Shown here one piece after another: positions 8,570 to 14,257 of a stretch of 20,169 nucleotides of DNA. The position numbers were made by a program, and so were the translations under genes. Each line of letters starts with the position of its first letter. Positions within the stretch are counted from its first letter, which is position 1. Source of the DNA: a virus. The DNA lies in IMG/VR virus record IMGVR_UViG_3300024359_000050, positions 1 to 20,169 of that record. One strand, given 5' to 3'. Under the pieces are notes generated by a model that searched no databases, had not been told where the DNA came from, and saw nothing but the letters and a program-made list of their open reading frames with translations.

Positions 8570-8998
8570 TTAAATATTACAATATTCTGTTGTTGCATCA
8601 AAACTTGGGCATGCTTTAGCAGCAAAGTCTCGATGGGAATGAATTTTTGCATCTGGATACATTTTACGTAACACATGCAATAATTCTAACAATGTTTCTT
8701 TTTGTTCTGGTGTTCTTGTATCTTTTGCAGGATACTTTCCTTTTGAATCTTTTTCAGACTCTACTCCTCCCACATAACAAATCGATATAGAGCTGCAATT
8801 CAAACCTTTTGTATGCGCACCGCATTTATTTATCATTCTTCCAGTCTCAATAGATCCGTCTATTAAAACTAAAAAATGATACCCAATACCTTTCCAACCT
8901 CTTTTTTTATGCCATCGATCTATAACCTCAGCATTAATAGAGTCATCACCTTCTCTTGTAGCAGAGCAATGAATGATAATTTTTTCAACTTTTTTCAT
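8570..8998 (-). CDS. N-acetylmuramoyl-L-alanine amidase, T7-lysozyme type endolysin
   Basis: A 142-residue Amidase_2-family enzyme that cuts the bond between MurNAc and L-Ala in peptidoglycan during lysis. The zinc ligands expected from T7 lysozyme are visible: His10 in KIIIHCSAT, His122 in HSHRDF and Cys130 in KACPSF. The catalytic residues Tyr40 (GIGYHFLV) and Lys128 are present as well. Length is close to T7 lysozyme (about 150). There is no signal peptide, so it needs a holin; candidates are the 54-residue membrane protein just upstream and the GTA-type holin downstream. A strong hairpin plus T-run ends only 11 bases before the start codon, which is an odd place and may limit read-through into this gene. 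Confidence 0.93.
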   Translation of the reverse strand: MKKVEKIIIHCSATREGDDSINAEVIDRWHKKRGWKGIGYHFLVLIDGSIETGRMINKCGAHTKGLNCSSISICYVGGVESEKDSKGKYPAKDTRTPEQKETLLELLHVLRKMYPDAKIHSHRDFAAKACPSFDATTEYCNI

Positions 8999-9009
8999 AA
9001 CGTATATGT

Positions 9010-9042
9010 AAAAAAAAAGACACAGTTGTTCTGTGTCTCTTA
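9010..9042 (-). terminator. hairpin terminator just before the amidase gene
   Basis: AGACACAG (9018-9025) pairs with CTGTGTCT (9031-9038) around a 5-base loop. On the minus strand it is followed by a run of nine T. The plus strand also has a T-rich tail, so it may work in both directions, but no rightward gene feeds it. It follows the 54-residue membrane-protein gene and lies immediately before the amidase start. Confidence 0.75.
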
Positions 9043-9068
9043 TTTTTTTAATTAAGATTTAGAACTTT

Positions 9069-9233
9069 TTATTTCTTTTTCTTATCTCTTCTATCTTTAT
9101 CTAACAAATACCACTTTTGTGCAGTATACCCCACACTTAAAAGTAATAAAATAATTTTCAAGACCATATCAAGATGTGAAAAAGATAGGGCCAAAGACGT
9201 TGCGTTTAATGCGTATAATTTTATATCTGACAT
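9069..9233 (-). CDS. 54-residue single-helix membrane protein, possible holin or holin partner
   Basis: ATG 9233 to TAA 9069. The N-terminal part MSDIKLYALNATSLALSFSH is mildly hydrophobic; residues about 21-37 (LDMVLKIILLLLSVGYT) form a clear membrane helix; the tail (about 41-54) is basic and ends in four Lys. Small phage proteins with this plan occur beside endolysins in marine phages. Position directly upstream of the amidase, separated only by a hairpin, supports a lysis role (holin, pinholin or spanin-like helper). It follows the 177-residue structural gene by 13 bases. Confidence 0.62.
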   Translation of the reverse strand: MSDIKLYALNATSLALSFSHLDMVLKIILLLLSVGYTAQKWYLLDKDRRDKKKK

Positions 9234-9246
9234 ATTAAATTCCATA

Positions 9247-9780
9247 TTACCAAATTGCTATACAATTATTTTGAACAGGTGTGTCTGTACCAGTAGAATA
9301 CAATTGTAATACTTGAACTGGTAAATAATGTCCTATTGGAAAATTTGTAAATGTTACAATACTTCCAGCTACTGTTTTTACTTTAACATCTTGAATTGAT
9401 TCATTGAAGTTCATTCCAGGATCATTACTTCCAACATATAACAAACATCCTTCAGACGAGTCTATTCTTGAAGATCCATTTGGTCCTCCTAAAAATATAG
9501 TATATGTTTTTCCAGATGTAAAAATATCAGCACTTAGTTCTAATGTTGTTGTGCTTTCTACAGCAACTACTGATGCTGATGTTTTATCGGCTGTATTATA
9601 TACAATGTCTCCGACAGATGCGTCATTGAAGTTTCCGAAAATAGATACTAATTTATTTGTTGATGTTGCTGATGCTGTTCCAGATAGTACTGGAAGGCTT
9701 GGTGCTGGGATTGGTAATGTGTCACTGGCTATTATTTCTAATGCTACTCCAGTGTTTACCGTAATTTTTGGATATGCCAT
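9247..9780 (-). CDS. virion structural protein, beta-rich
   Basis: A 177-residue acidic to neutral protein rich in Thr, Ser, Val and Ile, without Lys tracts, unlike its basic neighbours. The C-terminal third DVKVKTVAGSIVTFTNFPIG followed by HYLPVQVLQLYSTGTDT and ending NCIAIW is a beta-strand pattern that I associate with a small structural protein family of marine phages (KVxTVAGxxVTFxxxPxGxxLPVQVxxVxxTGT...IIALW). It may be a head decoration or head-tail protein. The start ATG 9780 is preceded by an A-rich stretch, and the upstream Cys-rich gene ends 30 bases before it. Confidence 0.7.
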   Translation of the reverse strand: MAYPKITVNTGVALEIIASDTLPIPAPSLPVLSGTASATSTNKLVSIFGNFNDASVGDIVYNTADKTSASVVAVESTTTLELSADIFTSGKTYTIFLGGPNGSSRIDSSEGCLLYVGSNDPGMNFNESIQDVKVKTVAGSIVTFTNFPIGHYLPVQVLQLYSTGTDTPVQNNCIAIW

Positions 9781-9810
9781 TTCTTTTTTTTTGAGGGTTA
9801 AAAATCTCGT

Positions 9811-9987
9811 TTATTTCTTATAAGGAAACATTCTATTTAATGTATCCCTACGTTTGTTGCAACCACAATCACCTTTTGTAACTGTGTCTACAACTTTTTT
9901 TATTCCTGTTGCTTTAGTAAATTTCTCTACTGTATCTCCAAATCCTTTTGACCTGTTATTTTTTTGCATTCGAGTATAATCTTTCAT
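9811..9987 (-). CDS. 58-residue protein with GDCGCxKRRDTLNRMFPY motif
   Basis: ATG 9987 to TAA 9811. The sequence contains GFGDTVEKFTKATGIKKVVD (about 15-34) and then GDCGCNKRRDTLNRMFPYKK at the C-terminus. From memory, a short family with GIKKxVDxxxxxDCGCxKRxxxLNxxFPY recurs in phages of Bacteroidota and in marine viromes, function unknown. The CGC pair with basic residues after it could bind metal or nucleic acid. The start overlaps the stop of the upstream gene by 4 bases (ATGA). Confidence 0.65.
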   Translation of the reverse strand: MKDYTRMQKNNRSKGFGDTVEKFTKATGIKKVVDTVTKGDCGCNKRRDTLNRMFPYKK

Positions 9988-10124
9988 TTCTTACAAGTAC
10001 ATAATTTATTTGGACATGAATTAACGCTAAATAATAATTTAGATACTCCATAGTTCCAGGCACATTGGAATTTACACCACACTGCCTGCATCCATAATCC
10101 TACTTTTACTAATAATCTTCCCAT
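9984..10124 (-). CDS. 46-residue Cys/Trp-rich small protein
   Basis: ATG 10124 to TGA 9984. The sequence starts MGRLLVKVGLWMQAVWCKFQ and ends VNSCPNKLCTCKK, with five Cys and three Trp in 46 residues. It could be an amphipathic or membrane-associated peptide with a C-terminal CxxxxCxC metal site. No family recognised. It is the first gene after a TATATTTG box and overlaps the next start by 4 bases (ATGA), both of which support it being real despite its size. Confidence 0.55.
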   Translation of the reverse strand: MGRLLVKVGLWMQAVWCKFQCAWNYGVSKLLFSVNSCPNKLCTCKK

Positions 10125-10153
10125 TGTATTCAGCTATTAATTTTGGTATATTA

Positions 10154-10161
10154 CAAATATA
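10154..10161 (-). promoter_or_regulatory. candidate -7 promoter box (TATATTTG) inside the late region
   Basis: Minus-strand TATATTTG, matching TAnnTTTG, ends 29 bases before ATG 10124. A second partial copy, AATATTTG, begins one base upstream on the same strand. It lies in the 58-base gap between two genes, the largest gap in this part of the late operon. No clear -33 element. Confidence 0.5.
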
Positions 10162-10182
10162 CAAATATTTATAAAAACTTTT

Positions 10183-10497
10183 TTAGTTCTTAGTGTTACG
10201 ATCTAATCCTCTTCTTCTGCTGCTTTGTACAGCTCTTCTTTTTTTGGCAACCGCTCTGCGGTTTTTAAAATTTGTAATTAATTGTGTTGCTTTTTTCTTT
10301 ATCTTAGATGGGGAGTTTTTCTTTTTATTTGGCTTAGGTGTTTCTTTTTTATTATTACGTGACCTACCAGCAACGCTATCAAATTGGCGCTCCATCTTTT
10401 CCTTTGCTTTCTGAAATCTCGCTTTTAACTTAGCACACTGTTCTGGTGTATTACCAGTAACATGCTCTCCATTAAAATTATAACTACATTTTCCCAT
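10183..10497 (-). CDS. basic small protein with N-terminal Cys segment
   Basis: The frame is open from 10542, but I choose ATG 10497 because it lies 4 bases after the stop of the upstream gene, whereas the longer start would overlap that gene by 41 bases. The 104-residue product begins MGKCSYNFNGEHVTGNTPEQ with CAKLKARFQKAKEKMERQF next, a compact start plus helix. The rest is a disordered Lys/Arg/Asn/Pro stretch ending with a doubled RRAV unit (RRAVAKKRRAV) and RRRGLDRNTKN. Unknown function; the basic tail suggests binding to DNA or RNA. Confidence 0.62.
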   Translation of the reverse strand: MGKCSYNFNGEHVTGNTPEQCAKLKARFQKAKEKMERQFDSVAGRSRNNKKETPKPNKKKNSPSKIKKKATQLITNFKNRRAVAKKRRAVQSSRRRGLDRNTKN

Positions 10498-10501
10498 GAA
10501 C

Positions 10502-10711
10502 TTATCTTTGTATAGGCCCTGGACTTGTAATATCAAGATCACTTAGTTTTCCAAAACTTGAGTTACGTTTTTTATTTGACGATTTCATTGCGTCATAAGC
10601 TTTTAACTGCTTTGGTGTTCTTTTAACCATCTTGTACTTACACTTTTTTTCTCCTTTTTTGTTTGTTTTACAAACTTGAGTTCTTACTCTTTTTCTTTTT
10701 GGATCTGGCAT
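10502..10711 (-). CDS. Lys-rich small protein, third MPDPK-type N-terminus
   Basis: A 69-residue basic protein starting MPDPKRKRVRTQVCKTNKKG, sharing MPDPK with the paralogous genes at 7440-7760 and 7760-8164. A CKTNKKGEKKCKYKMVK segment resembles the SKCNKKGKC segment of the longer paralogue, so distant relationship is possible. The C-terminus (KLSDLDITSPGPIQR) is less charged. It follows the 32-residue gene by 2 bases. Function unknown. Confidence 0.65.
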   Translation of the reverse strand: MPDPKRKRVRTQVCKTNKKGEKKCKYKMVKRTPKQLKAYDAMKSSNKKRNSSFGKLSDLDITSPGPIQR

Positions 10712-10713
10712 AA

Positions 10714-10812
10714 CTATTTCTTTTTTTTCTTAATAACCTTCTTCTTAACTACTTTCTTTTTTGATTTTGGCCTTCCAACCTTAGAACCGTATGTTCCCAT
10801 TCCTTGTGGCAT
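10714..10812 (-). CDS. 32-residue protein with GTYGSKVGRP motif
   Basis: ATG 10812 to TAG 10714. The N-terminal MPQGMGTYGSKVGRPKSKKK is followed by Lys and Val only. From memory, MPxGxGTYGSxxGRP is a recurrent tiny phage protein or tail motif in marine viromes, with no known function. It is the first gene of the leftward late operon: a TATATTTG box lies 33 bases upstream. Its conservation of the motif and position make it a likely real gene despite the size. Confidence 0.6.
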   Translation of the reverse strand: MPQGMGTYGSKVGRPKSKKKVVKKKVIKKKKK

Positions 10813-10837
10813 AACTTATAATTTTAATTAATTATTT

Positions 10838-10853
10838 TATCTTTACAAATATA
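10838..10853. promoter_or_regulatory. overlapping divergent -7 boxes between late operon and 10868 gene
   Basis: On the minus strand TATATTTG (10853-10846) points to the late operon starting at ATG 10812. On the plus strand TATCTTTA followed by C (10838-10846) points to ATG 10868, 22 bases away. The two boxes touch head to head, so RNA polymerase can hardly sit on both at once. The plus box has A where the Bacteroidota consensus has G in its last position. Confidence 0.5.
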
Positions 10854-10867
10854 AAAAATTTAATTTA

Positions 10868-11332
10868 ATGAAGTTTAAGGGAGTCTATCCAAGAAAAAAT
10901 ACTACACGAACATTACCTGACCATGACTTTCTAAAATACTGGAGAGTTATAAGGTACTGGGTAAAAGCTAAATACGGACTTGGTACTCCAGACTTAGAGA
11001 TGCTTTTGTTTTTATATAGCGAACAAATATTTAATAAAAGCCAATTCAAAGAGTACGAAGAAATAATGTCCTGGGACGTAAATCGTTTTGGTAAATTATT
11101 AAAAGAAGAGTGGATTCACGTATGGAGAAAACGTAATGGAAAAGAAGCCACACTGTATGAGCTTACATACAAGTCTAAAAGAATAATAAATACTATTTAT
11201 AAAAAAATTAATGGAGAAGAGATTGCTGAAAGTGCTGCTGTAAATCCATTGTTTAGAAACGATGCATCATACATGGATAAAGTTTATCGAAATATGATTA
11301 AAGAAATGAATAAAGAAATTAGAGAACAATAA
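10868..11332 (+). CDS. possible winged-helix DNA-binding protein of unknown function
   Basis: A 154-residue basic protein. The segment FLKYWRVIRYWVKAKYGLGT, then PDLEMLLFLYSEQIFNKSQF (about residues 41-60), looks like helices of a MarR-like winged helix. The stretch SWDVNRFGKLLKEEWIHVWR (about 68-87) fits a recognition helix, and GKEATLYELTYKSKRIINTI (about 91-110) the wing and last helix. From memory, similar proteins occur in marine and flavobacterial phages. It is the only rightward gene between two leftward blocks, with its promoter overlapping that of the late operon, so a regulator of the late switch is plausible but unproven. Its end overlaps the end of groES by 14 bases, tail to tail. 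Confidence 0.65.
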   Translation: MKFKGVYPRKNTTRTLPDHDFLKYWRVIRYWVKAKYGLGTPDLEMLLFLYSEQIFNKSQFKEYEEIMSWDVNRFGKLLKEEWIHVWRKRNGKEATLYELTYKSKRIINTIYKKINGEEIAESAAVNPLFRNDASYMDKVYRNMIKEMNKEIREQ

Positions 11333-11576
11333 CTACATCTCGCTCCTGGATAATAGTGTAAGGCTCTTCATCTATCAACATAGTAAATCCAGAATTCTTA
11401 TCGTAATAAATAATATCTTCTGGTTTAACAACAGAAACATCTGTCCCTGGCTTGATTACAGATCCTTTTCTATACCTAAATTCATCAACGTCTGTTGCAG
11501 ACAACAATAAACCTGAAGAGGTTTTAATCTCTTCCTCTATGGTTTTTATTACAATGTACTTTCCAACTGGTTTCAT
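11319..11576 (-). CDS. groES: GroES-like co-chaperonin
   Basis: An 85-residue Cpn10 protein, about ten residues shorter than bacterial GroES. It caps the GroEL ring during folding in the cytoplasm. The start MKPVGKYIVIKTIEEE matches the first beta strand. The mobile loop is residues about 17-30 with a hydrophobic triplet LLL (23-25) where bacterial GroES has IVL. RYRKGSVIKPG and DIIYYDKNSG follow the usual strand order, and RDVVIVL closes the barrel. The segment corresponding to the roof loop appears short. It lies 3 bases after groEL, the reverse of the usual bacterial groES-groEL order. It presumably assists folding of a phage protein together with the adjacent GroEL. Confidence 0.9.
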   Translation of the reverse strand: MKPVGKYIVIKTIEEEIKTSSGLLLSATDVDEFRYRKGSVIKPGTDVSVVKPEDIIYYDKNSGFTMLIDEEPYTIIQERDVVIVL

Positions 11577-11579
11577 AAT

Positions 11580-13178
11580 TTATTCTTTAGCTCGCGCGTG
11601 TGTTATTATTGCATTAGTTGTTAAAATAGTAGTAGCTACACTTACTGCATTTTCAAAAGCAGTCTTAGTTACTTTCAATGGATCTATAACACCCATCTTA
11701 AAAAAGTCTCCATACTTTTCAGTCTTTACATTGTAGTCCTCATTTTTTTGTATATCTTCATGAGGATAAATGTCTCCATATTTTTTTCCAGCATTCTCTA
11801 AAATTTGCACAGCTGGAGCTTCAATAGCATCTGACAAAATTAGAAACGCTGTTTTCTCATCATCGTTTACTTTAGTCATAAATACTTCTTCTATTTTTCT
11901 TTGACAATTTAATAGTGCCATTCCTCCACCTTTTACAATACCTTCTTCTAAAGCACTACGGACAGCACACACGGCATCTTCAACCCTGTCATACTTTTCT
12001 TTTTGCTCTACATCAGAATTACCTCCAACATAAATAGCTCCAATAGATCCAGACAAACTTGCAATACGCTCGTTTATAAATTCTTTGTCTGCAACTAACT
12101 CTGTATTCTCCTGCTGTTCTTTAAGATCAGAAATTCTTTTTTCTATCTCTTCAGTTATTTGATTATTTTTAATAATAACCGTTTGACTTTTTCCTGAAAT
12201 AATTTTATCTGCATGACCAAGATCTTTCATGCTTAACAGACTTAAATCATCTCCAGTCTTTTCTGAAAAGTATTTCGCCCCTACCGACAACGCAATGTCT
12301 TGCATAAGCTCGTGTTGTTTATATCCAAATTGTGGAGGTATAATATTACATAACTTAAGTCCGTTACGCACCACGTTTGCCGCCAGGGTGTTCACAACAT
12401 TGACTGAGCATGGACCAATGATGAGAAGCTTTTTGTTTTGCTGAATGATTGGCTTTAATATACTTTCTATTTGTAGAATGTTACTTATCTCCTGGTCACA
12501 AACTAAAACCAACACGTCTTCTAAAACTGACTCGTCATTTTTTTGGTTTGTGATAAATAAGTTTGAAGTATAGCCTCTATCAACTTTTATTCCGTTTGTA
12601 ACAGTTGCATACGTCTCATGGTTTTGAGAACGCTCTACAGTAACTATTCCATTTTTGCCAACCTTGCTATATGCGTCAGCAATTATTTTTCCTAAAACTT
12701 TATCGTTGTTTGCTGAAATTGTTGCAACATCCAGTAGTCTTGCTTTAGTAATTTTTCGTGAGTTCTTTTTTAATTCTTTAAGAATAATTTTACTGAATTG
12801 GTTTATTGATTTCACAACCTCAGTTATATTATTCTCTTTTGATAAATTTCTTTCTCCAGCTTTTATAATAGCCTCGGTTAATACAATTGCTGTAGTAGTT
12901 CCATCCCCAGCTGAGTTAGCAGTCCTACGTGCTGCATCTTTTAGCATTTGAACCGCAAGGTTTTCTACAGGATCATCTAAAAAAATAGAGTTAGCAACAG
13001 TTACACCATCTTTTGTAATTGTCATACCTCCGATATGTTCAGGTGATTCTATTAGAACCGTTTTTCCGCGTGGGCCTAACGTACTCTTAACTGCTTTAGA
13101 AATTTTTGTAATCCCTTTGATTAATTTATTTCGACCAGGTTGATCGAACTCAAGGTTCTTTGGAATGTAATTGCTCAT
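11580..13178 (-). CDS. groEL: phage-encoded GroEL chaperonin
   Basis: A 532-residue Cpn60 with all three domains. ATP-site elements are seen: STLGPRGK (32-39), DGVTVA (57-62), GDGTT (91-95, with the equivalent of E. coli Asp87), the hydrolysis Asp in RVEDAV (Asp401) and GGG at 417-419. GVIDPLKVTKTAFENAVSVA (496-515) is the conserved closing helix. The apical domain (about 195-375) is the most divergent part: LLIIGPCS and IIPPQFGYKQHELM differ from the bacterial forms, so substrate or GroES binding may be tuned. The protein stops at ITHARAKE and lacks the Gly-Gly-Met tail. It is transcribed with groES from a unit that begins with a TATATTTG box. Expected role: folding capsid or other virion proteins. 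Confidence 0.95.
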   Translation of the reverse strand: MSNYIPKNLEFDQPGRNKLIKGITKISKAVKSTLGPRGKTVLIESPEHIGGMTITKDGVTVANSIFLDDPVENLAVQMLKDAARRTANSAGDGTTTAIVLTEAIIKAGERNLSKENNITEVVKSINQFSKIILKELKKNSRKITKARLLDVATISANNDKVLGKIIADAYSKVGKNGIVTVERSQNHETYATVTNGIKVDRGYTSNLFITNQKNDESVLEDVLVLVCDQEISNILQIESILKPIIQQNKKLLIIGPCSVNVVNTLAANVVRNGLKLCNIIPPQFGYKQHELMQDIALSVGAKYFSEKTGDDLSLLSMKDLGHADKIISGKSQTVIIKNNQITEEIEKRISDLKEQQENTELVADKEFINERIASLSGSIGAIYVGGNSDVEQKEKYDRVEDAVCAVRSALEEGIVKGGGMALLNCQRKIEEVFMTKVNDDEKTAFLILSDAIEAPAVQILENAGKKYGDIYPHEDIQKNEDYNVKTEKYGDFFKMGVIDPLKVTKTAFENAVSVATTILTTNAIITHARAKE

Positions 13179-13198
13179 TATATTAGATTTAATTTAAG

Positions 13199-13206
13199 CA
13201 AATATA
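13199..13206 (-). promoter_or_regulatory. candidate -7 promoter box (TATATTTG) for groEL-groES
   Basis: Minus-strand TATATTTG, identical to the boxes before 10812 and 10124, ends 20 bases before ATG 13178. No -33 TTG is seen at 17-23 bases; the nearest lies about 31 bases upstream. Confidence 0.5.
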
Positions 13207-13238
13207 GTAAAAATATATTTATACTAAAATAAAAATGC

Positions 13239-13420
13239 AATGTCGAATGTCGACAAAAGTTCCCCACTTACTCTTTATATATATTTCTATTCTTCTTCTT
13301 TTTTTATATATTATTATTCTATTTATTATTGACATTATCGACATTAAAAGAATAAAGAACTAAGAACTAATAAGTTAGCAAAAAAAAGTCGACACAATAA
13401 CTGTCATAAGAATGTCGATA
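13239..13420. repeat. AATGTCGA-type short repeats around an AT-rich tract
   Basis: AATGTCG occurs as a tandem pair at 13239-13252, running into the palindrome TGTCGACA (13248-13255). TATCGACATT at 13336-13345 and AATGTCGATA at 13411-13420 are perfect inverted copies of each other. GACATT occurs again at 13331, and GTCGAC at 13388. Between the first and second groups lies an AT- and pyrimidine-rich tract (about 13270-13330). The arrangement is like repressor operators or replication iterons beside an unwinding element; the sequence alone does not tell which. Confidence 0.6.
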
Positions 13421-13448
13421 ACAAACACGCTTTAAAATACAAAAATTA

Positions 13449-13497
13449 GTTACTGACATTTTACTGACACAAATAAGTTATTTACATTTTACTGACA
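13449..13497 (+). repeat. direct repeat ACATTTTACTGACA, two copies
   Basis: The 14-mer ACATTTTACTGACA occurs at 13456-13469 and 13484-13497, exactly 28 bases apart. A further TTACTGACA lies at 13450-13458. The same TGACA core returns at 13970-13991. The regular spacing suggests protein binding on one or similar faces of the helix. Confidence 0.65.
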
Positions 13498-13589
13498 TAA
13501 ATTAAGGGATCAAAATAAAAAATATTATTAAATTTTTTTTTGGGTTCAGACACTTATAAGTTTAGGGCTATAGTAGCTTATACAGTTGT

Positions 13590-13850
13590 GGTTGGCCTGA
13601 GGAAAGTCGTTTTTTTCTCAGCTTGTCAGAACTTTTCAAACTTTTTTGTTGGATTGTTTCAGGATTCCTTATGACCAGCTCCAGCTCCAGTGCTGCAGCT
13701 CCAGTAATAGCTGCAGTATCTGTGCTGTACTGCTGTTGATTACAGCTTTGATTAGCTGCTCTGCTCCAGTGCTGCCTACCATCCCCCCACAGGGGGAAAG
13801 AAAAGAAGAAGGAGAGACCCTTCTCTTAACCCCAGTACGGATGTCACACA
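13590..13850. other. GC-richer non-coding patch with hairpins and repeats
   Basis: This stretch is clearly richer in G+C than its surroundings. CTGCAGCT (13693-13700) and AGCTGCAG (13709-13716) form an 8-bp stem. CCCCC (13784-13788) and GGGGG (13792-13796) pair around ACA. AGAAGG (13807-13812) pairs with CCTTCT (13819-13824). GCTCCAGTGCTGC is a 13-base direct repeat at 13684-13696 and 13763-13775. The short frames through it have no protein-like composition or family signature and read across the hairpins on both strands. It may be a structured RNA, part of an origin, or a packaging site. Confidence 0.55.
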
Positions 13851-13969
13851 CCCCAAACAAAACATAGTTAAAGCTTTCCAGTTAACATGTTAGTAATACG
13901 CAAGTAAAAGTATTAGAGAGTTTGTATAAAGTATATAAAGAGAGTTGAGTGCTGGACAACAGGAGTTAC

Positions 13970-13991
13970 TGACAAGTTATTGACAAGTTAT
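13970..13991 (+). repeat. perfect tandem repeat TGACAAGTTAT x2
   Basis: The 11-mer TGACAAGTTAT is repeated head to tail at 13970-13980 and 13981-13991, one helical turn apart. The second copy contains the TTGACA of a possible promoter, so it may be an operator for the early transcript. Confidence 0.7.
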
Positions 13992-14022
13992 AGTAATATT
14001 AAAGTATAATTCCTTATATTTA
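13980..14022 (+). promoter_or_regulatory. candidate early promoter(s) for the rightward operon
   Basis: TTGACA (13980-13985) and TATAAT (14005-14010) are 19 bases apart, a slightly long but recognisable sigma70-type pair. TATATTTAC (14015-14023) resembles the Bacteroidota -7 box with A for the last G. The second would start RNA near 14028-14030 and give a leader of about 85 bases before ATG 14114. The tandem TGACAAGTTAT overlaps the upstream element. Confidence 0.45.
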
Positions 14023-14113
14023 CAGCATGGGAGAGCTAAATATCATAGAGAAATCACTTAACACGCTGAGAGTCAGCACGTTATCTCCTACAAATCATTT
14101 AAATTCAACTACA

Positions 14114-14257
14114 ATGAAAGAATCAAAAACAGTAATTAAGTATGTACGTATCGACTGTGCATTAATCAAGACAGCACAAAAGCTGTATGAGTTAGACCAA
14201 GTAAAAAAGAATGTAATAGCACTAAGCTATTTTGTAACATCTAATCCATTTCAATAA
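14114..14257 (+). CDS. 47-residue protein, first gene of the early operon
   Basis: The frame is open from ATG 14027, but that start lies within or next to the putative promoter. I prefer ATG 14114, preceded by CAACTACA, close to the ACTACAATT leader of later genes. The 47 residues (MKESKTVIKYVRIDCALIKT...) look like a short beta strand followed by an amphipathic helix (TAQKLYELDQVKKNVIALSY). No family recognised. Its stop overlaps the next start by 1 base (TAATG). If the longer start were used the protein would have 76 residues. Confidence 0.55.
   Translation: MKESKTVIKYVRIDCALIKTAQKLYELDQVKKNVIALSYFVTSNPFQ

Noticed and set aside
9404-9823. Plus-strand open frame opposite the 177-residue structural gene
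   Set aside because: It is a shadow of the minus-strand gene, whose protein has a recognisable pattern and fits the operon; the plus-strand product has no such features.
10498-10542. 15-codon N-terminal extension of the gene starting at 10497
   Set aside because: It would overlap the previous gene by 41 bases, while the internal ATG lies 4 bases after that gene's stop, as in the rest of the operon.
13599-13608. GAGGAAAGTC, which resembles the conserved 5' core of bacterial RNase P RNA
   Set aside because: The bases that should follow (CCGGGC) are replaced by a T-run, and no matching 3' core (ACAGAAA type) is seen within several hundred bases. Taken as chance.
13646-13867. Short frames on both strands through the GC-richer patch
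   Set aside because: They have low-complexity Cys/Ser/Leu content, no plausible leader, a non-ATG start for the plus frame, and they run across the hairpins. No family signature.
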